64,000 nucleotides of DNA, from NCBI RefSeq assembly GCF_963583255.1, contig NC_084813.1:22686002-22750001 (forward strand), in the 5' to 3' direction. A program made the translations under genes and the position numbers. Shown in pieces: positions 35,136 through 47,322 of this stretch. The DNA is from Pyrus communis (taxonomy: Eukaryota > Streptophyta > Magnoliopsida > Rosales > Rosaceae). Under the pieces are notes generated by a model. It was not told the origin of the DNA, made no database searches, and saw nothing but the letters and a program-made list of their open reading frames with translations. Position 1 is the first letter of the stretch; each line of letters begins with the position of its first letter.

Positions 35136-36500
35136 ATGTCTTCTTCTTCAAGGATGTTGTGGAAAATCAAGGAGCAAGAGAAATAATTGTTTAAGCAAGG
35201 CGAAGAAATGTTCAATCTCCAGGTGACCCAAAATGAGATGGAAGACGAAGAGGATGAGGAGTGTAGAAGGAAAGATGACGAAGCAAGAAGCCAAAGAGCC
35301 TCACATTCCTGTCGAGTCTTCTAAGCTGTGGCTCAGATCTGCAGGCCCAACCGTTTTGCAAACCTTGATAGAAGCAGGCAACGACGAGGTACGAATCTCT
35401 TGGATGATTATTTTGTCTGTAATAGTGCATTTCCTGATACGTACTTTAAACATCGTTTTAGAATGGATCGACATTTGTTCAATAAAATCATGATTGTTCT
35501 TTGCAACCATGATTCTTACTTTGTGCAAAAGAATGATGTTTTTGGTGTTATGTTATGGGTCTCATTCTTGAGCAAAAAATTCATGCTGCCTTGCAGATGC
35601 TTGCATATGGAGTATCTGCAGACTAAGTGGATGAGATAGCGAGGATGGGGAAATCAACCATTCTTGAGTCCCTGATGAAGTTTTGCTCCATAATCAAATC
35701 TCTCTACACTGCAGAGTACCTCTGGAAACCTTATGAGATGGACTTGCAAAGGCTTCTGAAGAAGGCTGAGATGCGAGGTTTTCCTGGGATGATTGGAAGC
35801 ATCGACTGTATACACTAGACCTAGAAAAACTATCCAAGTGCATGGCAATGAGCTTATTGGAACAAAAAATGAGCAAAAAATATCATTTTGGAGGCGATGG
35901 CTTTATTTGATACATGGATTTAACACATTTTTTTGGGTGTTCTAGGGGCTCAAAATGACCTCAATGTCCTTGCCCAATCCCCAGTGTTCAATGATGTCCT
36001 GCAAGGAAAAGCACCAAGAGTCACTTATCGAGTCAACGGACATAAGTACCACGGGCCATACTACCTAGCTGACAGCATTTACCCAAGGTGGTCATCGCTT
36101 GTCAAAACAATGCCATGTCCCGTGAAGTGCAAAGGAAAAACACTTTGCAAGTTGTCAAGAGGGGTGTAGGAAGGATGTGAAGCGTTGTTTTGGTATCCTC
36201 CAAGCTCGTTGGGCGATTGTCAGGGGTGCTGCCAGAATGTTTGATTTAGAGTCGCTTCGATCCATCATGATGACGTGCATAATTCTTCACAACATGATTG
36301 TGGAAGACGAGTACGATTATGATGTCATTGATGAATATGAGCCAGGCACGATGAACAATTCCATAACACAAATATATTGTGCTCATGACGCCACCGAAGA
36401 ACCCGTGCAACACGAGTCATTACAAAGGGATGAACGTTACAATGAAAGGCTTATTCAACGATATACTGTGATTCATGACCCATATATGCACAATGCCTGA
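35136..36500 (+). pseudogene. PIF/Harbinger DDE transposase pseudogene
   Basis: Encodes remnants of the Harbinger transposase (the HARBI1/DDE_Tnp_4 family of nucleases). The ATG at 35136 is followed by an in-frame stop after 16 codons, and the reading frame must be changed several times to follow the family. Recognisable pieces: RMDRHLFNKI near 35460; GMIGSIDCIH near 35788-35818, carrying the first catalytic Asp; an N-terminal QNDLNVLAQSPVFND block; YLADSIYPRW near 36061-36093 with the second Asp; and KDVKRCFGILQARWAIVRG near 36171-36225. In the last block the catalytic Glu of the family (D-V-E-R) is Lys (D-V-K-R). Multiple stops plus loss of the Glu make it nonfunctional. Confidence 0.85.
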
Positions 36501-36556
36501 CAAATTGACTTGACAGAGCACCAGTGGGAATTGAAACAAGCTCAAGATACTTAAGT

Positions 36557-36715
36557 TCATTTAGTGTGTTTGTTTTTATTTGGTGTGTTTATTTAATTTT
36601 ATTTGGTGTGTTTTTCAAGTTCATTTAGTGAGTTTTTTTTTTTTTTTTTTGGTGTGTTTGTAATTTTATTTGGTATGTTTATGTAATTTTATTTGGTGTG
36701 TTTATGTCATTTGAA
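36557..36715. repeat. T-rich minisatellite, TTTGGTGTGTTTATGTAATTTTA units
   Basis: Six or seven degenerate units of about 22-24 bp, one interrupted by a T-run. They lie between the 3' ends of the two Harbinger pseudogenes. Confidence 0.85.
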
Positions 36716-36889
36716 TAAAGATTCTCTTAGTTTAAATAAATTACCAAATTAAATAAATATACTCTTAGTTTTAAATAAAGTACTAAATTCAATAAATTGG
36801 AAACAACATAAAGTACTCTATTCAATAAATAAGAAATTACAACCCAAAGTGATTGGAAAATTATGGGCTCCGATTAAAAACAAATTCCC

Positions 36890-37963
36890 TAGTCCCTTGT
36901 GAATGGAAAATCATCACCTGACCAATTTGTGGTGCTAGGATCATCTCCTCTTGTGGTGCTAGGAGCATCTCCTCTTGCTCTCGTTTCCCTTGCACGCCTC
37001 CTTCGCACCACGTCCGCTTTCTCCGAATTCCAAAAATATTTAGAATTCGGTGATTTCCCCTCTAAAGGCTCATTCATAATGTCACGATCTTGTTAAGCCC
37101 TTCTTTCTTCTTTAATCTCTTCCCTTTCTTGCCTAAGTAGCTCTCTTTCTTTCTTATTAGCTTGAAATAATCTCTCAACAGCTGCAGCTTTTGCTTCCTC
37201 TCTAACCTTATTAGCCTCAAATTTAGCCATTTCCCACGCCAAAGTCAATTCACCTTGGCGAGTAAGTTCTTCCATATTTTTGCATAATCATTCTTGGAAG
37301 CATTCCCTTTTCCCTTTGAAGCCTTCTTACCTTGAGGCCTAATTGGATAACGGGTCGACCCTGAGGCTTGTTCAGGGGGCATTTCCGGCACTTCTTATGT
37401 GTCATCTTCATGAATATGCAAGGCATGATCGGGCGTAGAGTGTAGATGAGTGTTGTTCATGACAACTTCTGGACCGACAGGCACAACTCTGAATTTAGGG
37501 CAATCTTTGACAATATTCCAACATTCCCACCAGTTGAATGATTTGTTTTTGTTTTTGGTTTTGGCATTATACCAAACTTATGCTTGAAGTGTCTACACAA
37601 TGCGGGAGAAGAAATAATTATAATCAACGTAGCTAATGTAAACTTGGGTATAGTACAAAGAAATAAATAATACATTGTTACCTGATCCGCTAAATTTTCC
37701 CCACTTCGAAGATTACTACTAACTTGTGCCAAGGCGTCTCTTCACATACTAAACAATTGGTTGAGTATTCTCCAACGACTGGGCATCGATTCTTTGGTTC
37801 TTTTCCCACCAATTTTCTCAAGATAATTGGTATGAATAAGACTCCACATTTCTCGCAACTGCATCTCATTACCCGTAATCGGATCATGAGTAACTTCAAC
37901 CCAGTTAGAACACAACGTAACATCTTCAATAAGCGTCCAATTCGTACCTGCATCATTAGTCAT
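36890..37963 (-). pseudogene. Harbinger ORF1 (Myb/SANT-like, NAM-associated C-terminus) pseudogene
   Basis: In autonomous PIF/Harbinger elements the Myb-like ORF1 protein helps the transposase enter the nucleus and bind DNA. From the ATG at 37963 the protein begins MTNDAGTNWTLIEDVTLCSN, a trihelix/SANT helix, and continues to GGKRTKESMPSRW. It then shifts frame into an intron-like or degraded stretch. A later frame gives a charged coiled-coil tail with NMEELTRQGELTLAWEMAKF and ERLFQANKKERELLRQEREE, typical of the NAM-associated domain. Frame breaks and stops show it is dead. Confidence 0.75.
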
Positions 37964-38711
37964 TTTGTTGGAAACCAATTGGATTGAAACTTTGAGAGAA
38001 AGTTCGGACTATGGTTGAAAGTATTTGAGAAAATATGAAATTGTGGTGTAAGGTAGAAAATAATTAGAAGGTATTTATAGAAAAGTAAAATCAATTTTTT
38101 TTTCGGATTTTTTATTAATTTTTTATTCACATAATTAATTTCTGCCGTTGGATTAAAATTTTTTGAAATCCAGCCCTCCAGATTGTGCCATGTGGCACAA
38201 CAGGTAAAATTTTAGATTTTTTTACTGTTTTTTCTTCTTCTTTTTTATTAATTTATAAAGGCGAATAACATGGACCGTTGGTCTCAAATCCAACGACTGA
38301 AATTAAAGAAAGTTTGAATTTTTTTTTTTACTGTTGGAAATTCAACGGTCCACAAAAAGTAACCGTTAAAATCCAACGGACATGAAGATGCCACGTGTCC
38401 CAGCCAATGGTAACCTTTCAGAATCTGCACCGCGGGCCCCACGTCTAAAAACATGTTGGAGACGCGCCCCCAAGCGTGCTTGAAGTGCACGCGCCTAATG
38501 CAAAAAAAAAAATAGAAACGTGGCTGACGTCGCCCTGATGTCAGCGTTGCATCATCTCCACCTCAGGCTCTCGGGTCAGCGATTCGTGCTAGGCCTGTCG
38601 CTCAGGCCCCCTCTGGCGCTGAAGCCTGCATGGGCTGGACTTAATCGCCCCAACGATTTGGTCCTGTTTTGTCTACGGTCCATCAGGCTAAAGGCCCCAC
38701 TGGACTTGCTT

Positions 38712-41700
38712 TTTTGTATATACATGAATGATTTAACCTTATATATAGAGAGAGCGGAAATGCGGAGATAAACGAGGGCTATATAGAGAAGAGTGGTGGA
38801 AGAATGGCGAGGGAGATGTAAGGAAAGGTATACCAAATAAAAAGTAAAAACAAAGATTGAAATTTTTTTAAATTGTTTACATTTTATTTTTATTCTCATT
38901 CATCTTTATTTATTATTTCTTCTCCCTCCTGCCACGTTTTTTTGTCTCTTGCAGTGGTTGAGTCAGAATTTTTAATAATGGAGTTGTGATTTCGACCAAA
39001 AAGATCTTTATTTGACCCTTTTGTCGAGCATATGGTAGGAACATGCCGATTCTTACCAACATTTGCTGAAGGCTTATGTCAACATGTGTTAACAACGACT
39101 ATGATATATAGAGGTTTGTCAAATGTGGCTACAGCAAACTGTAGAGTAATGTTGAAGACTGCCAAAACTTTTCAACTGATGAAGCATTTCATCGAGCATT
39201 TGGTCCGCACAGTAGAGTCACACACAAAAAGAGAGAAAAGGAAGACAAATATGATAAAAAAAAATTAGAAAAAGTAGGAGGATGATGTTGTAATTTAGTT
39301 TGCCCTAACTGTTTATAGGGTCGAATACAATATACATAGGGTTTTTGAAATTGTTGAGGTCATGGACAACCAATGACACCATGCCGGTTCTGCCACTGGT
39401 CCCTTGTGTTCTTTATCATATCTCAAATAAATTAAAAATTAAATTATTTATCAAACGGACTTTTAAGTTAATGGACCATGAAATATAACTATTGTTTAGG
39501 CATAATGATATCTAGATATGTATAGCTCGAGGTGTTAAGAATGTGAAGTGTTTATTCTTATGCTCAAGGTCATATTTGAATGTCCTCTCGTCCAATCTAT
39601 CTTATACATGTCGTATATGACATACGTATTGTAAAATAAATTTTGTTGTCGAAGAATTGGCTAACTTGGGCTACTAGCCAACAACGAACATTATCATTAT
39701 AGAAAGAAAAAAAACAATGTTATTTATCCATCTAATAAAATTATCAAATTCATGTGTAAAACATTTGATGTTTGGAATAAATATTTTAGGAAAAAGGAAA
39801 TTAAAAGACAGTGTTGGAACCAAAGAAGGCAAAACCGAGCACCCATTTGTCTGTTTTTTTTTCGGTTTGGAGGGAGATCAGAAAAACGCTAGTTTCCAAG
39901 GCCGAAGTGACTGCTGGAGTGTCTAAGCAGCACTCCTCCGACTACGTGTCGACCGCCCATTGGGGGTCAGAACAGTGCCAGGTGACGGACATGATTGATG
40001 GCAAAACCACCGTGCCGGCGTTTACCCTCCGAACTGTGAAATGCTCTGTACGTCCACATGTCTCGATATAACAGGGGTAAAAACAGAGTTACTGAGCGTT
40101 CACTTTTGGCTGTCGACGTCTTGTCGGACGCGTGCTGGAAAAAGATTGAAACTTGAGAGGAGTTCCGTTTGCCAGTTTGATGATGCTTTTTTATTATGGC
40201 AATTCACGTATCCATAAACAATAAATGATAAAAGGAAAACAGTAAATCGTAATAGTAGACCACTCTTAGATTTAGGGTAGTGCCATTACACACTCAGTGA
40301 CGGATGAATATTAGGACCTAGATGGTCGTAGGATTATTTAGAGTTTAGGAAATATATATGTGAAGGACTTTCGAAGACCATCTGAATGTTTGATACCAGT
40401 CTTTTTAGTGCTTACGAAGTGTTTGACGAAATGTCTCTCGCATATTGCGCCTACAACACTTTTCAAATTATCTCAATATCACTCATAAGATTGTTTCGGC
40501 ATATGTTAATATATGTTGACATATGTGCAACTCGGTTTAGCTGACGACAACAAATTCACCAAGTGTTCGACGAAATGCCTCATTGAATAAACTGAAATTT
40601 TTTTTGTACTTTTCGCGCTCTGTTTCTATTTAAAAAACTTGAACCGTTAACACTGATAACCCCAAGATTTGAATCCTAAATCCGCCACTGCACACATCTA
40701 TTTTACTTTTCACACACTCTTTTGATTTTTTGACTATTTGATCGAATGAATTAAAGAAGATCAATGACAAAAAAATAAATAAGAGTGTATGAGAGGTAAA
40801 ACTATATGTGTGAATAGCAGTATCCATAAATTTATAGGGAATGAAAGAAGTATACATACACTTTAAACTTGTAAGATAGTAAAAAGTTAAACAGTTATTA
40901 GTTAAAGAGAAATATTGTAACGTACCCTTTTATTTTTCATTCAAAAAATCAATCGTAAATCAGATACGTAAATTTGAATTCGAGTGTAAACTCAAGCACT
41001 TACTCTATATATGTCACATACCTATCTCGGTGTTAAGTAGACCTAAGTGCATTTTCAGGCTGAAATGTGAATCTTAGAGAAGAAATTCAAGATAGAATGA
41101 AAAGAGATTTTTTTGATCCAAACTCAAATGCAGGTCGCAACTGAACATGACTCAAAGCTCAGTCCTACATACCCAAAATACATTTGAACTCTGGTTTCTT
41201 TAGCTTTTGTCCAATCAAGTTTGCAAGTATCTTCTTAGTTATGAGAAAGGTATAGCACCTTGCAAAGTCTGCTATCCAAGTTGAGTATTTACAACTGGGA
41301 ATGGCTGTCCTCGATTGAACATCGCTGCGTTTCCATACATGATGTATGCTATTAAAACACCGGGATATACATCCGGGCGTAGGTAAGTTATTCTCTGAAA
41401 GAGGAAACACGTTCCTTATTAATCGCAATGTTATCCCAAAAATAGTGAGGGCTAATATAGCATAGGATACCCTATACTCATAGTGGCACATATCCAATTC
41501 ACCACAGCAGAACTATCGTCTCAGTGACCTTAGTCAAATTGGGCTGCTCAGTGCACCAATAGGCAATAGCTGGTTCATGGTGCCTTGTCACTTCGCATCA
41601 TCTCTAAGTTTATACACGGAAATATGCACAGCACAGTTGAGATATGATTCCTCCCACTAACACAATAGTGCCGTGCTTTAAGCTTCACCTGTAACACATA

Positions 41701-42990
41701 TGACTAAGCTTGGAAATCAAAGTGACATAGGCTAAATGCAAGGCCATTCTGCCACTTACAATACCTCGTTACGTATCTAAGTATAGTTTCAATAGATGAG
41801 TGCTAATATAGTTTTTGCAGCAGAGAAGTGGGAGAAGTTAGAAGTTAGAACTATCACCCCTCCCCTAACCAGATCAACATTTTTACTTCTCTGCCTACAC
41901 GTAGAAGTTTCATTTACCATGGAAGAAGGGGTGAAGCTTGTATGAGCTGTTCCAACCATATGGAAAAGGGGTGCTTACCTGTTATCCATTAAAACAAGAA
42001 CCTTCCTACCAATTTCAAAGGGTATATATACTTTCCTGTGAGCTGCTATCTTTGGCAAAAACCTTCTCTTTCCAGCTAGCAATTCACTTCCTAGCAGTTT
42101 TGCATCAATGTCCAATCTACCATTTATCTTACGACACGTTCTCGAGATCTTAATTTCCTAGCTCAAAGAAAAGAACTGTGGTGGTGGGGGGAATGAAGAA
42201 AGAACCGTTCAATGTCACTTCTGATAATAACCAAACTTTATTAGGAAACTCATTCATAAGTTAATAAGTTATAACAGTGCTTTCAAATCCGTGCAGCGGG
42301 CGCACCTTCAGATCAGTTGAGGCACTGTATAGACCTACTGACCACATAAAAGATCACTAGCAGGAGCGGACGGAAGGATAGGAGGGAAGCCGTTCATCTG
42401 ACCTTGAGATGAACTTTCATATTATAGCCCCCTATGCCTCCTATTTGATTCTCTGGCTCCGCCATTAAACAGGCAGCATAAAGGCATCAACCAAATTCAA
42501 GCACAAAACATTATATCAGGTTTATCAAAGATGAATATTCCACGAAAAGGGAGAAGATTAACATAGGACCGTAAGAACATAAAACGAATTCAAGCATAAA
42601 TATCACTGTCAAGGATGAATATTCCAATAAAAGGGAGAAGAATGTAGGAGTTAATACCACCGCCACTAGGAAATTCATCTAACTAGGGAAGCTAGAGTTG
42701 CAGAAGTAGTACATATGCAGCCTCTAGCACTGACATGTATGGAAAACTATGAATGTACACATATCATATGAACCGCTCTTGGGAAATTATTTATTCCAAA
42801 GTATAACAAGATTCACAATGTATATATGGATTATGAACCGTTATATCCCTACTGTTTAATTTGGGTACGTAAATTTCACTGCCCTATATCACCCGTACCA
42901 AACAAGTATGGTGACGGAGGACGAAGAAAGCTTTGACATTGATTAATCTTTCTAAGATAACACAAATAGCCTGATCAAGTTTTAGTTTAC
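38712..42990. other. Intergenic region without recognised gene
   Basis: AT-rich, apart from a more GC-rich stretch at about 39860-40140. ORFs of 60-110 codons here (for example near 39811-40071 and 41165-41497) have no recognisable motif. The right end should hold the 3' UTR of the small CxxC-protein gene. Confidence 0.5.
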
Positions 42991-43708
42991 TCAAACAAAC
43001 GTTGGCTTAGAGCAATCGGGGCACGAAAAATGACCTCTAGCTTGACAATAGGTGCAAGAGATGGATCTTACTTTCCATCCTTCACCCCCAAGCGATTCAT
43101 ACATGTCGTCGATGAGATTTGATCCAAGCATTTCATCTTCTTTGATCAATCCAACTCCTCTACATTTTGAGCATGCTATCATCCTCAAGTTGCCACATCT
43201 CTTGCACATTCCCAAGGAACTGAGCATCCAAAGGTTTCATACACACAACACATAAATCAGAACAATAATCCTCGAGACACCAAATGGTGTGTTGGTGCAT
43301 GCATCGAACTCCTTACTTGTTCTTAATAAATAAGGTTTAAAGCAGACGCTAATATTAGTCAAACACTGTCGTGTTATTTGGTTAGCAAATTTGGTGCCTG
43401 TAGCAATAGCATTACTCAAATCATGAAAAACATCTAATCATACTGAGGAAGTTGGGAACTTTGCATTGCTAAGTGGGTTATTTGTGAAATTCTTGGAAAC
43501 TAATCAGGAGTTGGTGAAGATTATAAGCTCAAAACATTAGAAAGAAAGAATGGCGTTTAATAAGAGTTAAGAGATGGGGTATTAGCAAGTGTTACCTGCG
43601 CTGAGAGGCGGAGATGAAAGCGTCGATCTTTGGGGCGGCAATGGTGGCGCAGATGAGCAGAGTTCCGACTCCGAATCCGGCCAGCTCGCTCGCCGTTATG
43701 TTATCCAT
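42991..43708 (-). CDS. Small four-CxxC (DnaJ-type zinc-ribbon-like) protein
   Basis: Two minus-strand exons, 43708-43596 and 43219-42991, join in phase (113 + 229 nt) to give 113 residues plus a stop. Residues about 6-33 form a hydrophobic, Ala/Gly-rich segment (ELAGFGVGTLLICATIAAPK) that may be a membrane anchor or targeting sequence. Then come four Cys pairs: CKRC (43-46), CSKCRGVG (54-61), CTYC (93-96) and CPDC (104-107), with GHF between the last two. The second pair has the CxxCxGxG form of the DnaJ zinc-finger domain. Plant proteins with this domain but no J domain, such as BSD2 and LQY1 relatives, act in folding or assembly of plastid complexes. Whether this one does is inference. The start lies 123 bp from a divergent tRNA gene. 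Confidence 0.8.
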
Positions 43709-43831
43709 TTGCTTTGGTCTCTGTCCCTACTTTCCTTTACGAAGGGCCAGAAATTGCTGATAAGTGAAAAAGCGCCTAATCTAAAACTAAACTCTGATAT
43801 AAACCGTAGTCCGAAGTTATCAAACAACAGC

Positions 43832-43905
43832 GGCCTATTAGCTCAGCTGGTTAGAGCGTCGTGCTAATAACGCGAAGGTCGCAGGTTCGAGACCTGCATG
43901 GGCCA
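43832..43905 (+). tRNA. tRNA-Ile (anticodon AAT)
   Basis: A 74-nt cytosolic-type tRNA gene. The acceptor stem GGCCTAT pairs with ATGGGCC (one G-T pair) and is followed by discriminator A. The D arm holds the A box TAGCTCAGCTGG. The anticodon loop CTAATAA gives anticodon AAT, read as inosine-AU in the mature tRNA. The T arm GCAGGTTCGAGACCTGC holds the B box. No intron and no encoded CCA, as expected for a nuclear gene. A T-run begins immediately after 43905 and serves as the Pol III terminator. Confidence 0.97.
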
Positions 43906-43919
43906 TTTTTTTATTTTTC
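43906..43919 (+). terminator. Pol III T-run terminator of tRNA-Ile
   Basis: TTTTTTTATTTTT directly follows the discriminator base, with seven T before the first interruption. Confidence 0.85.
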
Positions 43920-45648
43920 TTTTCTGGGCTAAATTTTAGCATTACGGGTAAATCTATCTAGCCCAAGTACATTTTGAGTCTTTGACAATTGTGTTTTGCA
44001 GCCCGCGTTCTTCTCTCGTTATAATTCTACGAGCCCATAACTAATTATATTGGTAGATTCAAACGATTAATAACATGAAAAAAAATTAAGGAAATCATCT
44101 TTTTAGATTATATATTGTAAACCACATGATATAGCGGTTGATAATTAAACTCTTTCTTTAAATCACCCTAACAACATTTTCCTTTACAACTAGTAGTCTT
44201 GCCGTCGATGTCCCTGAGTTTATTTTCTTTTCTTTTCCACATTTATCTTTTTACCAACTCTTGTAAGGTAAACTTAAGAAGCGGTAAAATTTGTATTGCG
44301 GTAAAAATTGGGGAACGACCTGCATCCATGTATCTTAATTAGCTCTTAATTTCCATTTAGTTGCAGGCTTAAATTGATTTATTACAGTATATATAATTAC
44401 ATATAGTAGTGGTATATGACCCAACTGATCTGAGTGACTACTGACTGGAAGCCTCTGATCTTTTGCCTTCACAATGAATCAGTTGTGGCTTCTACAGCCT
44501 GCCTACCTCTTGTCAATCAACTTTCAAATGATATATACTTATACGTGGTCAACTCTAGGTCATTGACTAATTGACTGGTCAAGACTTTGTCACTTTAGAA
44601 GTCAATACCGGCCAAAGGAAGAAGGCCAAGGAAGAACATGTATGATCCATGTTTGACCTATAATCTGTTCAATAATTCTATTCAGTGGGTTCACTATTTT
44701 CTTTTTACCAATAATATGTAGTTAAGGCGTCAAACAAGTCCATTAATTTTGATGAAATTATTAGTTTCTTCTTATAAAAGTAGATTTTATGGGATCTTAA
44801 TATTGTGACGAGAAATGCTAAGGAGATTCTTTCAAAAATCGAGTTGTGTTTTGACACAATATTTTGTAATGTTGGCAGGAAAATTAATGTTAAACTGTGA
44901 CATGTCAAAGAGTTCACAGAAAATTCCGCTTAGGAGAGTCTCCTTAGTATTTCTCTATTGTAATATAAAGCCTGATATTCTAACAAACTACAACAAAAAA
45001 GACCACTATTGATAATGATTAGTTTTTATTGTGTATAGAGACAAATGACTTAGTCCATGATGAGGTTTTGATTAGTGCAGCTCCTAATGCGTTTTCAGTC
45101 CTTTTGATTGGGGTTATAGTGATAAAATCAATACTTTTTCTCGACCAATTACCATTAATTTTCCATTTAAAACTAATTATTAATTTGTTGCAAAACAAAG
45201 TTTCCAATGTTTAGAGATCAGTGCCTTTTAAAACAAGTTTAATGCATGAAACTGTGTTTTCTTTCCGATCTTTCTAGTCTGTCTGCTGATTAGAAGTCCA
45301 CATGTACTGTGTTTTCTTCCTCATTTCCCACTGATCACTCGTCTAAAAAAAAGTTAAATAGATACATACGCTAGGAATATATAAAAGACCACACTACCTT
45401 TATTTATCATACATATATATATGCAAATCAAAATTAACAATAGTACAATAACGCTTTCGAAACATAAACCAGCATATAGAATTTTATTGATACGCTTATA
45501 GCTAACTAGCTAGCTGGATCAGAAGTTCATCATCGATCGTGTCAGTCGGCGACATAAAAATAATTTTAGTACCAATCTAATGAATGATCAGCATTTCCAA
45601 TTAGAAGATGTGGCCTCCTACATTGGAGAAAGTGTTGGAGTGTCCTCC
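43920..45648. other. Intergenic DNA between tRNA-Ile and the MYB gene
   Basis: AT-rich. It contains one MITE (44809-44957) and would hold the MYB 3' UTR at its right end. No gene recognised. Confidence 0.5.
44809..44957. mobile_element. Short MITE (GAGAAATGCTAAGGAGA ends)
   Basis: Left GAGAAATGCTAAGGAGATTC and right GAGTCTCCTTAGTATTTCTC are near-perfect inverted repeats. About 150 bp, noncoding. A similar but more decayed element is at 62967-63121. Confidence 0.7.
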
Positions 45649-46782
45649 TCAAAATAAAGCAGGTGGACTAGTTTCACTTCCATTCTGCAATGATATATTG
45701 CTCGATTCCCCTCCAGAAGATAAAGCCGCAGTAATTCCTTGATTATTGATCTGCATGGCTGCTTTGTTGCACTGGCTTAAGCTTGTGTGTTGCTGCAAAT
45801 CCATTCGACCGCTTACGTCGTCTAAGTTCCAGAGCTTATAAAACCCTTCTTCACCTAATAAATCTGACCAAAATTCCACACTTGCTTGGTGCATCAATTT
45901 TGGCAAGCAATATTTGTCTTCCTCCATATTTTCTTGCCATGTTGCTTGTGTTTCGTGGATATCAATATTATTCATATTGCTTATTATTCCTTGGCTGCAG
46001 GCTTCCCAATGATGGTGTGGTGTAGTGGCTCTTGCTTTCATGTTTTGATCTTCCTCTAATTGTTGTTGTTTTGCTTTTAGAATCTCTGCTTTTCGTTTCT
46101 CTTGCTTCTGAGTGCATTTCTCTTTCTTTTTGAAATGGGTTCTCCAGAAGTTTTTTATCTCATTGTCGGTTCTGCCTGGCAAGTATCTTGCAATGGTGGA
46201 CCATCTGTAAATTCATATAGCAATTCACATTAGAAATAAAAAATACTGTGTACTTTTGATAATTATTTAATCGAGAGAGAGAGAGAGAGAGAGAGAGAGC
46301 ATTAGTTAGCTAGGGTATTATTACTTACTTGTTACCCCATAAAGCATGCAATTCAATGATGATGCCTTCCTCCTGAGGTGTTATATGCCCTTTCTTCAGT
46401 CCTGGCCTCAGATAATTCACCCATCTGAGTCTGCAACTTTTCCCATTCCTGTTCAGACCTGAAAATAGTATTTTTGTTAAAGAAGAAAAAACCCTAAGTG
46501 AGCATGCATGCATGTCTAAGATTATCAGTTAATCCGAAATTAAAGCTCTCATAAACAATGTATCACATTTAAATAATTAGAACTGGTGTAAAAAAAGTAG
46601 TTAAAAAGCAGTCAACAGACTAGTTAACTTGATTGATTACCCGTAGACCTAGGCACAGAACTCCATCTTCCATCTCCATGTAAGGTGACATATTCACTGA
46701 GCAGCTTATCCTCCTCAGGAGTCCAAGGACCTTTCCTCCATCCTTGTTCTCCAACACCACCCCAACCCATCATGGCTACCAT
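45649..46782 (-). CDS. R2R3-MYB transcription factor
   Basis: Minus-strand exons are 46782-46641, 46458-46329 and 46204-45649 (142 + 130 + 556 nt), giving 275 residues plus a stop. Intron positions (phase 1 in R2, phase 2 in R3) are those of most plant R2R3-MYB genes. R2 runs about 14-64 with [18 protein letters not shown] and [15 protein letters not shown]3 runs about 66-116 with [20 protein letters not shown] and [21 protein letters not shown] basic, Gln-rich [20 protein letters not shown] segment follows, then a long Ser/Asn-rich tail with an acidic [20 protein letters not shown] patch that could activate transcription. The repeats resemble the MYB27/MYB48/MYB59 and MYB21/24 groups; I cannot place it in a subgroup by eye. 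No bHLH-interaction signature was seen in R3. Confidence 0.92.
46272..46299. repeat. (GA)n microsatellite in MYB intron 2
   Basis: About 28 bp of GA between the second and third exons of the MYB gene. Confidence 0.9.
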
Positions 46783-46907
46783 CTTTAAGTTCGCACTTTG
46801 ATCTCTTTCAACTCAACTCAATAAGTAGTACTTGTTTGTTTTCTTCGTATTCTATCGCACACCGGTTATATTGCACAATGCATGGCTAGGTTAACTTCCT
46901 CTTATAT

Positions 46908-46922
46908 ATACACATAATACAT
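46908..46922 (-). promoter_or_regulatory. Probable TATA box of the MYB gene
   Basis: TATATATAAGAGG on the minus strand, about 130 bp upstream of the MYB ATG. Spacing fits a core promoter with a leader of about 100 nt. Motif and position only. Confidence 0.45.
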
Positions 46923-47322
46923 GGTATATATCCTCCCTCTGAATCAGTGACTTGAATATTTAATTTGTTTGGTTTAATGCATTTTGATGATCTCAGTCAA
47001 TATCTTTGAATCGAATCCCTGCTTCTGTCTCTCTCCACATCATAAAATCGAATTGACCCTTCCCTCTACAAACCTTAGTACACGTGTTGAGACATGGGTC
47101 TCAACCAGCTCAACACCTTTTTCCAATCACAGCAGAACAGCTGGCTCGTCAAACCCTACTCCGCATATTGTATGACATCACCACCAATATTCCTTGTAGC
47201 CACAAAGCTACATTTCGATAAAATAAAATTAAAAAAAAAAAAAAAAAACACAAGGGCACATTGTATAACTTGTCTGTCATTGTTATTTAAGATTAATGAA
47301 GAAGTTTCTTAATAAAGAAATG

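Larger units (their letters stand above)
34596..38711. mobile_element. Decayed PIF/Harbinger DNA transposon
   Basis: The interval carries the two genes typical of PIF/Harbinger: a DDE transposase pseudogene on + (about 35136-36500) and a Myb/SANT-like ORF1 pseudogene on - (about 37963-36890), tail to tail. Candidate ends are GAGCAACTCCA on the left, preceded by TTA (the usual target), and TGGACTTGCTT on the right, which is AAGCAAGTCCA when inverted. The right flank is TTT rather than TTA, so the right boundary is tentative. Subterminal repeats with CACGTG cores occur near both ends. Both genes are disrupted, so the copy cannot move itself. Confidence 0.7.

Noticed and set aside
41165..41497. 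110-codon minus-strand ORF
   Set aside because: No recognisable domain, no splice partners and ordinary base composition; may be part of a 3' UTR or chance.
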